A stretch of 64,000 nt of DNA, taken from NCBI GenBank assembly GCA_043228905.1, contig JBHGNT010000009.1:4030001-4094000 (forward strand), read 5' to 3'. The translations under genes were made by a program, and so were the position numbers. Below, in pieces: positions 10,665 through 25,100 of the stretch (the first letter of the stretch is position 1; each line of letters opens with the position of its first letter). Source of the stretch: Azolla caroliniana. Taxonomy: Eukaryota > Polypodiophyta. The notes beneath the pieces are model-generated. The model saw only the letters and a program-made list of their open reading frames with translations, made no database searches and was not told where the DNA came from.

Positions 10665-13600
10665 CACAACACATTGAAAGAGAGGGAGGACTAATTTGTG
10701 ATCACTATGCCCCCAACCCAAGGCAAACCAAAACAAATAAAATAAGAAGAAAAGATGCCCTAGACAAATTTACTCGTGCTCCTACTAACACCACCTCTAC
10801 TTCTACTCCTACTAATCCTACTAACGTAAGTCACAAGTTTCCCTCTCTCTTTTTTCCCCTTTTATATAATACTCTATTCACATATTTAGCCTAAATCATA
10901 AGGTCTATATTTATATGTACATGTGTATACCATTATTATAGAGATATACACTTTGTTAGTGCAAATTTAGTTAAATCAATATATGTAACACTAAACTTAG
11001 TATTGTAACATATCGAACAAAGTGTATTGAATTCAACATTGTCGACAAGAGTTGACTGCTTAATTATTCCTTGCTCGTGCTCTTGCCTCCTCCCTCCCTC
11101 ATTCCCAAACTTACATGTTTGAATGGATGACCTTCTGGTCTCTTTTTTTCCTCACACACAAACACACACCCAAGTTAATATGTGATGTTAATAACAAACT
11201 TTGATTTCTAATTGTTAATTTAATGTTAGTAATGAACTTTGAGATCGGCGTTGCTTTCCAGTAGTTTGATCGAGGGAATTGGAATAATTTATTGAACTAT
11301 GTATGCTTTCTTATATGATAAAAGACAAATTAGCTTATATGTTCATTTGATTTCATTTTCTTATTATTTATTATGTGTATTCATGAACAATGGAAAGATG
11401 AATCATTTCTCTCCTTGAAGTGTGTGAGCTCTAGAAGACTTATTTAAATATAGCTAGAATTGGCATCTAGTAGTGAGCTCGAATCAAGGATACCTACATG
11501 GATAAGACACTAAAAAGGGAAGAGAGGGAGAGAGAATGTGTCTTTGTGCACGCTTGGGCACCGAGCGCCTTATAAGAATCTTTTACTTCTTACTTTAGTG
11601 TTACCATAAATAATGTATATCACTTAATGAAATCGTGAGTAGGATGTCTCTAATATTTCTCTCCAATCTTGTTGGCTACTTAAAGTACAATAGGGAAGCT
11701 TGACTTCATCAATTCGTGTCCCCTTTTGGCTTAAATTCTTATTATCTTGTAAATCTTGGTTGGTAAAAACAATTACTTAAGTTCTATGTATAGACAACTG
11801 GTACATCACATGCATCATTCCATCTATGTAATGGACGAAGGGAATTGCAATACCATTCTATAACTTCGGATTATGCATCACTTAAAATTGTTCGAGCCAA
11901 TGCACCACACAATGTTGTGATGTGAACTCCAACCCAATTGTTAGAAACCAGAAATAGCCAAAGCATTATAAACATTATTTAAGACAAATATGAAACTATA
12001 AGCTAGAAATGATCTCCAATTTACAAAATTGTATGGAATTCATGAAGAAAGATGAACTTGTAGAGGTAGATTAATAATGTCCAAGGAAGATACTAGCATG
12101 ATATGTATGTCGTGGTGAACAAGTTATTTTAGGACATTTGCATGATTGTATAAGTCTAATATGTTAATGTAGCTAGTAACCTACTAGGACATTATTGGAG
12201 TACCTCAAGGGTGGAATGCATGTGTAGCCATAGTAGCTAGGTCTAATGTATGTTTTTCTATGGATTCCATGTTGGTTGGACTCCTTGTATAATGATGTGG
12301 CTATTAATTGGATTAGTTGATATCGCAACATGTCAATAATCATGATGAAATATCTACATATAAGTAGCTTGTGATATGCTTTTAAGATACTCGTTTACAA
12401 AGAAGTACAACTTTAAGGCTTTGGTACCATTTGAGTAGTGATGGATGGTTTCACCAATTACTATCAATATGACGATTACATGTCAAACCATACACGGATA
12501 TTCAACATCGATGTCTATGGGTTTTAGACATGTAGACATTGATGTTGTAGAACAATGATAAAGTTGTGAAAGTCTTGAAAGCGAATCTCTATATTTCATC
12601 ATTTAGCATGGAAATAGCAAGAAACCCAGGTAAATTTTCAAACAAAAAACAAAAAACAAAATATAGAGAGGCATTCCTAATTACAATTATATAGTATAAC
12701 TTATTTGTAATCCATATAAAAGCCTTGAAAATAGTAAGGATAGAGGTGTTTGGATTTATCAATGATCCAAGAAGGAAAATGGAAATATTAAATGCATTGG
12801 ATTTTATTGTTATTATTGTTGCATTGTTAATTATATGCATGTCAAACCCAACTACCAATATATTTCTTCCCTCGGTGCAATTAGATAGTTCATAGAGTTT
12901 ATTACTACCTTTTTAAAATAGCTTTATTGTACAAAACATGCCATAGAATTACAAGATATGAGAGTTAATTTGGGTAACTTTAGGATTTTAATCATTTGGT
13001 TATGGTAAATTAATAATCCAACATTATCATAGTGAATATTGAAATCATATCCAAACAAAAAAACCTTAATCAAAGAACTTCAGATAATTATTGATTTGTA
13101 ATGCAATAAAAGAATACTTACAAACCTTGGTACACTGCTTCCATAACATGTGTAAAGTTTTCATAAAGGGAACTTTAATGGTAGAGAGGTCTCCATAGCA
13201 CCTTGTACATCATATAGTCGATCTATAATTAAAAGCATCCATAATGTTTTCATCCATCATTTTCCTCACGATAAATACAAACAATGTGTTCTTGACTTTT
13301 GTAATGCCAATACTTCAATAACATTGTACGACTCTTGAGTTACTTTTAGGTTAATTCTGTTAGAGTATATCGAATTGATGTAATCTTTATATCATGGTAC
13401 CCGAGTCTAGTGTAGCATGTGTTTGTGTTGTTATGGCACTTATATTCATACCCACGGAAAGTTGTATAGTGTCTTGTCCTACATTTTCATTTACTGTACA
13501 TAATAAAATGTTAATACATGAGTACATTAATAAATTTTCATCTAAAGAAATACAAAAGTTATTTAGTGTCTTGTCCGACGTTTTGAATTACATTATATTG

Positions 13601-14730
13601 AATGTTAAATGCATAAGAGTACATTGGGAGTTTTTGAGAGCAGATAGCTGCCAAGATTAGGTGTATATGAGGATACTTACATCTTATCCAATATTAGGTG
13701 ACAACAAAATAGTAAAACATTCACTAATTATCAAATTTTAATGATTCAATGCTAACCTAACCACACGATGAAGAGGTAGAAAAAGTGAATATCATCATAA
13801 AGCATTCAATCATTTTCTTGGGATAGTTATATTCCATAAATTTCAAAAATTTCAAATACAAGGCAAAAGTGCATTGCAAATGCCCTTGACTTATTAATAA
13901 AACATTAATAACTTCATGGACTCAAAAATCCTTATGAATTGACTTTAATGGATATTACATGTCCATATGCAACGTGTACTATGGATTTCAAGATAGCTAC
14001 AAGGCAAACAAAGTTATTCTTGCATGTCTTGCATGTCCACATGTTCGCATATCATAGATGATGTGGATGGTGCAAGAGAAAAATATTATTTAAAGAGTAG
14101 AAGCGGGAAGTGAATATGAATTGTAAGGTTCTCATATTTATCCTTAGTGTTAAAGGGTTTGCACTAGGCTAGCCCATTGGCTTTTCTCCGGTATCTATTA
14201 TTTATAGAAATCACCCACAAAAGACCAACATGTGAGATAACAATATCAACCATGCACCTTATGTGTAAACATGCAGTCCTTCCGGGCATGTCTGTGTGTT
14301 AAAGAACACCTATGTAAACCAAATTCCCCCTTCTTTATTAACTTTGAAATAAATCACCATTTCTTCATACAAGTTATTATTCATGGTTTATTGTCCATCT
14401 CTATCTCTCTCTTCTCTCATACAATATAATACATAACACATAGCACATATCATATCTAAATCTATTGTGCTCATACAAATATAACACATACAATATAATA
14501 CATAACATATATCATTTATCATATCTAAATCTATTGTGGTGTGTATATACACTTGACCCTCAAGAGAACTATATCCTTTGTTTCTTCACACAATACATTG
14601 TCATGAATTTATGAAATTCGTCAACGTTTAAATGTATGTGTTTACATCTACACACTTATATGTCTAGGCATCTACAACAATTGTAGATATAGGAACCATC
14701 CATCTCCCACTTTATGAGCACATGTCGTGA
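10311..14730. other. Long stretch with no recognisable gene
   Basis: AT-rich, with an (AC)n microsatellite at about 10631-10663. Segments near 13470 and 13570 share a TAGTGTCTTGTCC..C word and look like a diverged direct repeat of about 100 bp. Open frames at 12589-12858 (minus) and 13394-13660 (plus) show no domain. No RNA gene was seen. Confidence 0.45.
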
Positions 14731-14733
14731 TCC

Positions 14734-15060
14734 TCAAACCATGGCTCTCGAATTACTCATTGATGTTAATTTGTGAAGAATGGTGAGTGATCCAATCATC
14801 AACCTCTTATCAACAATTAGTGATTCGTCAATCCACATCAGCCCTTCAAAGTGTTTGAAGTGATTAATCAAGAGAACCATTGTAATTGAATCCACGATAT
14901 TGTCCAACATGTGCATGATCAATAGCATAATTTGGTTCATCTCTACATAATCATATATGAAGTGATCGCACATTTTAATGTGCTTCATCTTGGCATTAAA
15001 GACCAAATTCCATGCAAACTCTAGGTGGCATTGTAGAAAGTTAGAATTTAGCAAACCATC
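14734..15060 (-). pseudogene. Ty1/copia RNase H relic
   Basis: The minus-strand translation NLVFNAKMKHIKMCDHFIYD aligns with the copia RNase H motif [20 protein letters not shown]. It is followed by NIVDSITMVLLINHFKHF, which corresponds to NVADSLTKPVSTEKFKHC. Only the last part of pol remains. Many substitutions and loss of flanking domains mark it as an old fragment. Confidence 0.55.
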
Positions 15061-15670
15061 CGCATGTCAGTCACCCAACCATAAATCCATATTGATTTCT
15101 TGCATGCTCCTAATGTTTGCTTCCATTGTTAACATCATTATGCGATCTTGGAGTCTCGACCTCTACGACATTGCTCTTCTTGTGTACTTGAAAATGTTAC
15201 AGATTAGGGTGTGACAATAGACTCTTTGAATTCCACCAAGAGCAACCAACCTCTCATCTATTGCAACAATGGTTGACGCCCTTGACCCTATCCTTACTAT
15301 CAAGCTCTAACCCCACACCGCAAACACCTAAACCAATGAGGTCAACAAAATCCGCTTCAAACCTTTAACAAATACCCAACAAAAACATTGACGTATGAAT
15401 CATCTTTGCCTCTTGTCGCCAAGTCATATAGTTCACACTTATTAGGTCAAGAGGGGGTCACCAATAAATAGTACTATTGGATCCAATCAACCAATCGGAA
15501 AATGAGATTGTCCAATTGTAGTTGGAACCATGCAATTGGTCAACAGGTAGCAGTACCAAGGCTTTGGCAATATATCTAGTCCTTCATCAAGTTTCATGAT
15601 CCTTGTTTAGATAGACAACAACTATAGGGTTCACACTACCATCATATTCGTTTTATCCGTGTTCACACTT

Positions 15671-15686
15671 AGTACATTGCTTTGGC
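15671..15686 (+). repeat. Target-site duplication, left copy
   Basis: AGTACATTGCTTTGGC, identical to 17337-17352. The two copies bracket the PPR retrocopy exactly. Confidence 0.85.
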
Positions 15687-17335
15687 TTGAAGGGCTTTCT
15701 GCTCGAGACACTATTTGTTGGAATGCATTAATCACAGGGTATACTCAGCAAGGGCATGACCATGAGGCATTAAATTGTTTGAAACAAATGGAAAATTATG
15801 GTCTTTCTCCCAATGGAGTCACTTACCTTTCTATTTTGAAGGCATGTGGCAATTTAGGGGCTATAGAAAAAGGCAAGCAAATTCATGATCAAATTCAGAG
15901 CCGAAACTTCATAGACAAGGATATTGTGCTTGGTAACGCTTTAGTTGATATGTATGTTAAATGTGGAATGATGAGAAAGCCCAAAAAGCACTCGAAGACC
16001 ATTCTAATCGCGATGTCATCACATGGTTTGCAATAATTTCTGGGTATGTTCAACATGGACAAAGCCATGACGCATCCGATAGTTTCAAAAGAATGCAAAA
16101 TGAGGGTTTATCACATGATGTTGTTACGTTTATTTGCACTCTAAAGGCCTGTGGAAACATGGATGCTATAGACAAGGGCAAACTTTCATGATGAGGTCGT
16201 CAAAAGGAAATTGTTGGAGAAGAATATAGTTCTTGGCACTACTCTGGTTCATATGTATGCTAGATGTGGTATGCTTGAGAAAGCGAGAAAAGTACTAGAA
16301 GAGCTTCATCTTCGAGATGTGATTGCTTGGTCAGCCCTTATTGCTGGCTATGCTCAACAAGGACAAGGACATGAAGCCCTGAAGTGTCTCAAACACATGG
16401 AAAGTGAGGCCTGACAGCATAACATTATTATGTGTGTTGAATGCAAGTGCTCATTTTGGGCTCGTAAACAATGCCAAAATGCTTTTGCGATTATGACTAC
16501 AAAATATTGTATTTCTCCAAATTTAGAGCATCTTAATTGCATGGTTGTAGTATTTGGATGTGGGGGGCAATTTGATAAGGCTATTTCAATGATCAAAGCA
16601 ATGCCATTTTTTGAGTATTCAGCCATAGGGATTTCACTATTGGGTGCCTGTAGGAAATGGGGAAATGTGAAGCTTGGGAGATTGTCTTTTGATCAAGTCA
16701 TACAACTAGATAATAATGGTGTGGCAGGATATGTTCGCATGGCTGATATAATTGGAAGTGCTAGTATGTTAGAGGATGAAAAAAAATCGAAAACATGATC
16801 AGAATAAAACATGATTCTTGGAGAAAGCAAGAATATGAACATGCCATGGATTTCTACGTCAATGAGCATACTATGGATGCCTATATTGATCATGGATGAG
16901 TTGATAGATCCGGTGGGTTTTAACAACTCATAAACATGAACATACCATTAATATCTATATCAATGAGCATGTCATGGATGCATTTACTGATGAGATTAAC
17001 ATGGATTTCTATATCGATGGTGATTGTATATAAGGGAACCGGAATCTGCAACCTATGAACATGAATATATCATGGATGTTGATGAACATGCAATGAATGC
17101 ATAGATCTAGGGGAACTTGAGTTCACAAATCAAGGATCATGAACCCAAGCTCAAGGCTTGGAGAAAGCAAGGAGTATTGAACATCAATGTACAAAAACCT
17201 ATGTGTGGTTATTGTATATACACATCAAATCGGCCATGATGAGAGTACAAGGGAATTGGTTGGTATATCCAACACAACTTTTGTATTTCTTATGATTTTA
17301 TAATACCATGGCGTATCTTTTTGTCAAAAAAAAAA
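15687..17335 (+). pseudogene. Processed (retrotransposed) PPR pseudogene
   Basis: Intronless, 5'-truncated copy of a PLS/E-type PPR mRNA. Repeats read CWNALITGYTQQG, VTYLSILKACGNLGAIEKG, DVITWFAIISGYVQHG, VHMYARCGMLEKARKVLEEL and VIAWSALIAGYAQQG. An E-motif-like end follows (HLNCMVVVFGCGGQFDKAISMIKAMP.., VAGYVRMADI). Frameshifts lie near 15970, 16185 and 16410-16500, and a TGA at 16412-16414 breaks it. About 540 nt of 3'-UTR-like sequence and ten A's (17326-17335) follow. A perfect 16-bp direct repeat flanks the whole unit. TSD, poly(A) and 5' truncation together indicate LINE-mediated retrotransposition. It cannot make the full protein. Confidence 0.88.
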
Positions 17336-17336
17336 C

Positions 17337-17352
17337 AGTACATTGCTTTGGC
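17337..17352 (+). repeat. Target-site duplication, right copy
   Basis: Second copy of the 16-bp target, one base (C) after the poly(A) run. Confidence 0.85.
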
Positions 17353-19158
17353 AAAATGAGAACCACATCAGTTGCATTTAAAAGCAATAAGACAAATGGT
17401 TAGATAAGTTTTGGAGATCTAATCTTTCTTCTCTTTCAACCTTGTTCACCCTTCTTTCAATTTATCAATGCATAAACCAAAGAGTGGTTGTGATAGTGGA
17501 CATCCTTACTTAAACCCCATGTTAGGAAAGTATTGAGAGAGAGAAGGTGAACTTTTATACTATGATGTGTTCGCATATATATAATTAATAAATCAACTTG
17601 CGCTAAGAAACAAGTATTAGTAAAGCTCCATATATTATATCGAATAAGTTCTTCTATTAGATAACTTGTATGTCCAATATCTAATGGGTAGTTCTCTTCT
17701 TAACTAAATGATATTGAATAGCTCAATTAAGTTAAAATTGAATATTGACGTATATTAACTATAAAGATAGTTCTTCTATGAGCTAAATGATAGTTCTTTT
17801 ATAAGCTCAATGATAGCATATAGTTGATTAATACCTCTTCTATTAGCTAATTGCTCACTAATCACTAAACGACAACAAATAACTAATTAATAGTTCTTCT
17901 ACTCATCAACTGTTAAATAATAGCTAAATGTTACCTCTTATATTAGCTAAATTAGTTAGAGGCTTAAACAATTTCATTCAATTGTTCATGCTAGCATCCT
18001 TGCGTGCTTTCACCACAATAGAAGTGAAATATGAGGATACATGACTGAATGTTCTTAATAGCTACAGAATAGAACTTCAGAAAACTAGAAGGAATATGTT
18101 TGTGGTAATACTGTGGGAAATAAAAAATGAAAAGATATATTGATAGTGAAGAAACCAAACCCCCAAACATAACAAAACAGCGTTATGTTTATCGGTTGAA
18201 GTTTCCCAAACTAGGATGTTTAGGAACTGTGTATACTAGTAAGTACATGGCTTCATATCACTCACAAGTGTTGTTTTTCAAATTTTGTTACTGGACTAAG
18301 AAATTATTAATCTGGGTACTTATAAAAGATTTAATCACTATTCAAATGCTTAATAATCAAATCATATTATTATCTTTTCTTAATCCACTACTTCCATATG
18401 ACCCCTTACATAAGCAATTTCTTAATACTGCTTTTAACCCCCTTCATGATTCTCTTGTAAGTCCACTTGCCACGCCAACCCCCTGAATAAATCCCTAATG
18501 ACATAATAATCAATATGTTGCCTTCATCTATACTTTTAAGGATATATACAAATAAGAGGAGCATGCCTAATTCATACTTCTGAATATAAATGATTATATG
18601 CTCCAGTGGCCACTGTTAAAACGTAAAGAGCTGGCACTTGGTGAAGCAATCGATCAGGGTAACATAGTTGTCTTTGCTTTTTAACACTCTCGTCAACCTA
18701 GACATTTTAACTGTAGTGTACCAAAATCAAGAGAAAATATCCCAAGGATGTTGAAAATGCATATACATAAGAAACTCTCGAGGGCATGTAATCATCATCA
18801 ATGTTAGAAATGAAGTTTTGGTATGTACGAAAGAGTTGGTTGAGAAAACAGTAGATTAAATGGGATGTTAAAGAATACTATGATAATGTTGTTAATGACA
18901 GCAACAAATGGAGGCTATGTAATGCCAACCTCAATATCTCATCATCATCACTCCATTGATATGATTCCATTGAGCATATGACTTGCTTCATAGCATAAAT
19001 GATGAAGCATCCTATATATATACACGGGATTGCATCTGTTCTTGCAGCACCATCTCATGTCTAAAAATAATAATTTACCCCCTCAATCTTTAGGGGCAGA
19101 TGAAACCACTTGAGCTCATCACAGGGAGAAAAGTAACTTTATCTACTAATTTGTTTGA
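17353..19158. other. No recognisable gene
   Basis: AT-rich DNA with repeated TTCTTCTATTAGCTAA-like words at 17640-17960. An open frame at 18127-18486 (119 aa) has no recognisable domain and is not called. The right end is the 3' flank of the kinase gene. Confidence 0.45.
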
Positions 19159-22100
19159 TTAAGAAGTTGCTTCTTTCTCAATAGGGCAGTTATCCATGGT
19201 GTTTTCCTCTACACAAGATTGTTCATCTGAAAGTGCCACAGCTACTTGTAGTTGAACATCTGTCTTCAGAAGAATATCATCTGACTCTGTAGAGAGATCT
19301 ATTACATCATCAAGTGTTGACAAAGTTCTTAATGCTTCCAGAGCTGTAGGACGATTTCGAGCGCTGGACTCGGTGCATGACTTGAACAAGTTGACAAGCA
19401 CTTTCATTATTTTAAGTTCTTCATCACATACAGTCAGCAAGTCATTGGTGCCATCATCCTCCTCACTGTCAGATTCAGATCCAGAAACTAAACCTTCCAT
19501 TGCTAATGGAAGCTGAGGTCTATGCCCCATCTGCGAACCCACAAAAAGGAGAGAACTTCATAAACATCAAGAAGATCTAATGATAGGTAGAAAATGAGTG
19601 AGCAATGCAGTAACTAACCTCGATATGAGTTTGGATCTCAGATTCTGGGACCCCAGCATAAGGAAGCTGAAGTGTCAACATCTCATAGAGCAAACAACCA
19701 AAGGACCACATGTCTACTTCCTGCAAGTGTTAATCAGAATGTCTCAAAAAGATCATTTTAACAAAACATAATTGTGCAAAGCACATCGTCATCCATTACA
19801 GCCTACATTTGAAACATCCAAACCATCACCAACAGATTCGAAACATCGACAAAAATACTACATACAAAAGTTCTGTGACTGCATAACAGACAAAAAAAGG
19901 TGTCTATGTGCTTCTCTTTTAACGGCTATGAGATTTTTGTAGTCCTACAACAATAAAAATAGCTTATGTATTTTCTTCTTCCTTCACACTATCTCACAAA
20001 GGAACTCCAGTTTGAAGGCCTTTCGAGATAGGCTTCTCAAAAGAGTAGACAGCCAGCCAGTCTTGAAAACAAAAACAACTTACTAAGCTATAAGCCTGTT
20101 GACTATAGATTGCCTGGAAAACCTCCGGTGCCATCCAACGAGGTGTACCAACACACACTTCAACTGGTGGAACACCCCGATGAGCTAAATAACAAGTATG
20201 AGCAGCTGATGAAGAAAGTGGAACCGCACTATCAAAATCACATAGCTTCACTATGGGCATACAATCTTCACAATTGCCATCCAGATCCACCAGTATATTA
20301 CTACTCTTGACATCCCTATGAACAATTCCTTTAGAATGTACATGAGAAAGGGCGTCCAGTATTGATTTTGAGACATGGAAAGCTTCCTTCATAGGCATGT
20401 ATGCCTTGCCCGCCTTTGCATACCTGGATAACAAGATCTGCATAGAGAAATAAAAATGAGGTATAAAGTTATTTTATGAGAAGTTCTAAGAACCACAACT
20501 GTGTTACCTCTAAGGAGGAGCCTTTCACATAGTCCATAAACAAGGTCAACTGAATTGCTTCGCCACAATCACTTGACATAAAGTTAAACTCATGCCCATG
20601 ATAGGAGACTATATGAGGATGTTTCCCTAAGCTACACAAAGTTCGAAGCTCACTGAGAAACCTTCCCACAACGTCCTTGTATTGCACCTCTTTTTCTTGA
20701 CCAACCAAATGCACCTAAGATCATGGGCATGGTTTCCATAACTTTTTAATGCATAAAATATTGGAGTAGATTTTGATAACTCATTGAAGTTCTCACCTTT
20801 GCAGCAACTGTGATTGTTCCCAATGAGCACTTTCGTACTACAGAACCAGATGCACCAGACCCAATCTCATCAAGAAGCAATGGCATGAGTTTCTCACTTT
20901 GAGCCACTTCTAAATTCTCATTCTCCCCAAGAGGCAAAAGAAATCGTCGAAAAGGAATATATCTAAAATCAAAGAAAATTAAGGAATTAATAGCAATCTA
21001 AAAAAAATCTGGAGTATTCAAAAACACTAGTAGAAAACATGGCATGATTGAGAGTCCTTAACAATTGAATGATATAGTAAATAAGTTCTCTATAGCAGTG
21101 TCAAGCAACAATTCTCCATATGATGACTTATTCATATACACAGAATAGACTTGGGATCTCAACTTCAGGGTGAGAAAATCTCCACTACATTCATTCCATG
21201 TAGGAGACACATATCAAGAACACATGTATACTCTGGTTCCATAGATCAAATTTGGCCTCTTTATGGACGATAAAAAATACTAATTCTAATTCCATGGTCA
21301 TTTCATCCTTAGTCTTTTACTAGCAATCGGCAATGCTTCAGTTTGAACCAAACCAAACCACAAAACCACGGCTTAATGAGTTAGCTTTTTAAGTGGTTCA
21401 GTTCGGTTTGGTTCAAGTTCAAGTTTTGTAAACGGTTCGGGGTGTCAATGGTTAGTTCATTCAGTTAGAGCCTTTATCAGCTTTATCATTTCTGGTTTAA
21501 ATGGTTTGAAATCGTGGTTTAAACGGTTTAACAGCTTAGGTTTTAGGGTGATTATTTTTTTGAACGGCCTTTTAGTTTTTAACCCTAATTCTAACATTTT
21601 AGGAAAAATCTTTACAATTTTGAAAAAAGAAATTAAAATATCGACAATTTTAAAACTAAATTTTGAAATTTGAGTTTTGACCTAACTTTGAAACCAAAAC
21701 CGAACCATGAAACCACAGTTCTAAGAATTTAAAAAGTTCTAAAACTATTTGGTTTGAATATGGATTCTTTGTAACGATTTGGTTTACACAGTTTCGTGGT
21801 TCAGTCGCTCAGGTTTTAAGTTTCAAATTTCATAAACAGTTTTGAGTTTGACACTCTCAAACAATACCAAACCATTGCCAATTGTTATCTTTTACTTGCA
21901 AAAATCTAACGCAGTCCTAGATCACTCAAGGAGAGAAAGAAAAGAGGCTAAGCTTAGGATTAACATTTTCCTCTGCAATGTAATGTGGCTCTTGCTTCAG
22001 CAATCTACAAATGGGAAGCACAGAAGTTCATCACAACGGCATCCAAGGCCCAGAACCAGACACATCAATGTTTAAGCCAAAAAAAGAGTTGATTAGATAT

Positions 22101-25100
22101 GACAAATTAGTAAGTTCCTCATAGAGGGAGACCTTATAAATGGCAGGGTAGACAAATACCACAAATCCATTTGTTTGATATTATTTAGTGATGTTGTGAA
22201 TATCGGCCAGAAAATCCAGATGGAAAGCTATTGCAATGCAATGTAAATTGAAGGTAGCAACAGATGTCATTATTGCACTTAAAAAGTTCATGCAGTTTGC
22301 TCCGTTCTCTTAAGCCACTGTTTACAAAGGAAGATAAAATGGATACTGTAACAAAAGACGTTCAAATTTAATTCTGTTCAAAACAATCTATTGACCTATT
22401 CATTGGTTGTTACTAAAACATTCATTGAACGATAGTGACTGGGGTTATTTCTATTTGCTACCTAGATATCTGAGTCAGAGTACCATAAGAATCGTGTTCT
22501 AGATAGAGCACACTATCCAGACATGTGGAAATTCATTATGACCCTGAGTTCTTATAAAGAAGTGTCTTACTCATATCTACACAGTACATCAGAAACTGTG
22601 GGATGATTTTATAGGATGCAAATAACCCATATAAAGAATGACTGGAATATTTTAACTTGAATCCCATCACCATCCTTAGCCACATAATTTGTTCGACTGC
22701 CTCAAAAAAACGTTAAAAGGAAAAACCAATCTTCATTTGCACCAAAGATGTTTCAGGAGAAAATATAAAAGATCACTCAGATATATCAAATGCAAGCAAA
22801 ATTCTGTAACTATATACATCTGATGTAATTTACAATACATAAAAATCAACATAATTCAGAAACACAGACTACTAGACATACCTGCAAAAGTACTCTGAAT
22901 CATTTTCCTCCCGGATATCAAGGGGACGGCAAGCATCTACCAGCATTCGGACTCTTGCATTTTCCTTATTAAGTACAATCACATTCCAAGCATGTGGTGC
23001 ATAATCAAGATATCCACGAACCAATTCGCAAGGTATAGATGTCCTATCACATAGATACTATTGTAAAACGCAGTTAGTCTCTTCCTCTCTGTTGTCCTCT
23101 TAATCCCTCCCTCCCTCACTCTGGTGTATGGTCTATGAGAGAGTAGATTTATCATTACTCAGTAGACATCTGTATGATGGTGTTTGGCCAAGGGAACGCT
23201 AAACATGAATGTATGGAATTGTAATGAACCTTCATTTGAAGATGCATGATACATTGAGGAGACCTTCAGAGACAGACATTGTCGTGTACATAAAAATATA
23301 TCAATGCATGGGCAGCTAACTTCTAAATATACACAGATACAAGTGGGAAAATCTATCCATCCTCAACCACACAAAAGAGGGGCACCATAGCATCCATCCT
23401 CAGAGCATTCAAGGGTTAGACCTGTAGAACCACCTTATTTGGTATTACATGAAGGTGTCATAAGATTCACAACTATACACAAAGTATACTACAAGTAGGA
23501 GAAATCAACATAATGGGAATGAATAAACAACAATCAACACACAGAATGAAATGAAAAAGCAACAATATTTTGTAGAAAGGCTATATACGGAGAAATTGCA
23601 ACAGAAGAGATAGCTGTAAATGGAGTAAAGGCACATCAAAGACAGACGACTCATGATAGTTAACAGCAACCATTTATTGCACAATAGACCCTGTACTGGG
23701 TTCTCTAACCTCAACACTTGAAGTAAGATACCATCTCTGGTAAAGTCATTGCATTGTCAAACCATGCACTTATATGTTTCAGGGTAGAAGATAGATCCTC
23801 AGAGTATTACGGCAAGAAAATGCCAAGAAATACTGGATACCACTTAAATAGAGAGATGGTTGATGACTATATATTACGGCTGTGTGGTATATACTCACAT
23901 TAAACCATACCCATCTCGTCAGGAGATCACATTTTTAATTTTTGAAGGTCAAGACAGCCTATTTTCCACTGTACCATTATCCTAGATAACAAAGCCCTAC
24001 AAACCAAGTTGCTATGATTATGAAGGTCATCGCACACGAACCCATTCATAAGAAGTGTTCTCAGAAGCATGCTCACAGCACATGCACAAATGCAATAGAG
24101 ATGGTTTCACGAATATGTATGCTTAAATCCTAGTGGTTTACATTTTTTAGTCTACCTATGATGACAAATGCAAACGATCAATTCCATCAAAGATCGCAAT
24201 GGTTTACAAAACCCTTTATTGCATGTTATATATGCATGCACTCCGCTTCTGCACATCTTTACAAAGACCGATATAATGCAGCAGTGAAAGCAGTTTTAAC
24301 CACACTCAGTAGGTCCTTACACCCCGCTTCTGCACATCTTTACAAAGATACAATACTGACCCATGCAGCCATTATTGAAGACAGTAGAGCACAAAAGAGT
24401 TTCTTTACCAAGTCCGCATTGCATTGACCATGACCTAGGTCCATTGCCTACAGAAATGCCATGGGTAATTGATGCGCCTTACTCCCAATAGGATCCCCGC
24501 TGTAGTGGTTAGTTCTATTGAGATGAAACAAGCACGCCTGCTCATGATATATCTAATGACGTAGAGAGACTGGGAGTATAGTGTACATCCCTGGCATAAA
24601 TTTTATACAAATAAGATATTATGCTAATTTCAGACTCTCCATATGGACTAGAGAGTCAGTTATTCATTTTGTGAAGAGTGATATGTTTGTCGATAAATCT
24701 AGCTTCCTCTAGGTAAAACCAGGGTCATGTTATTTACTATTCAAGGCTACTCGCCTCAAGCATGGATAAACAAATCATATCATTAATTTCTACTCGGAAA
24801 AAGAAAGAAATATATATGAACTTCACTAATGGGCCAAAATAACCTGTCAGACCAAACGAGAATATACAGCTTAAAATGTACCCTCTTCTAAAATACCTAG
24901 TTGATTGTCAGAAATAGAGCCGATAAAGGAGTAGCTTGAAGGCAGAGTGGAATGATACAGAAGGAGCATCAAGGAGGCTACATTAGGTTAGCAATTGATA
25001 AATTGAGAAGATTATTTGTGATTTTCAGAACCTTGAATGGCAAGATATATTTCATGATTCCGAGAATACGTTTCGAAGATTTTGGCGGTCCAAATAAATC

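Noticed and set aside
13394-13660. 88-aa open frame
   Set aside because: No domain, and it spans a diverged ~100-bp direct repeat. Likely chance.
18127-18486. 119-aa open frame
   Set aside because: No recognisable motif, AT-rich, no supporting context.
20110-20310. Plus-strand open frame over the kinase exon
   Set aside because: Opposite strand of exon 9, which carries HRDVKSSN and DFD on the minus strand.
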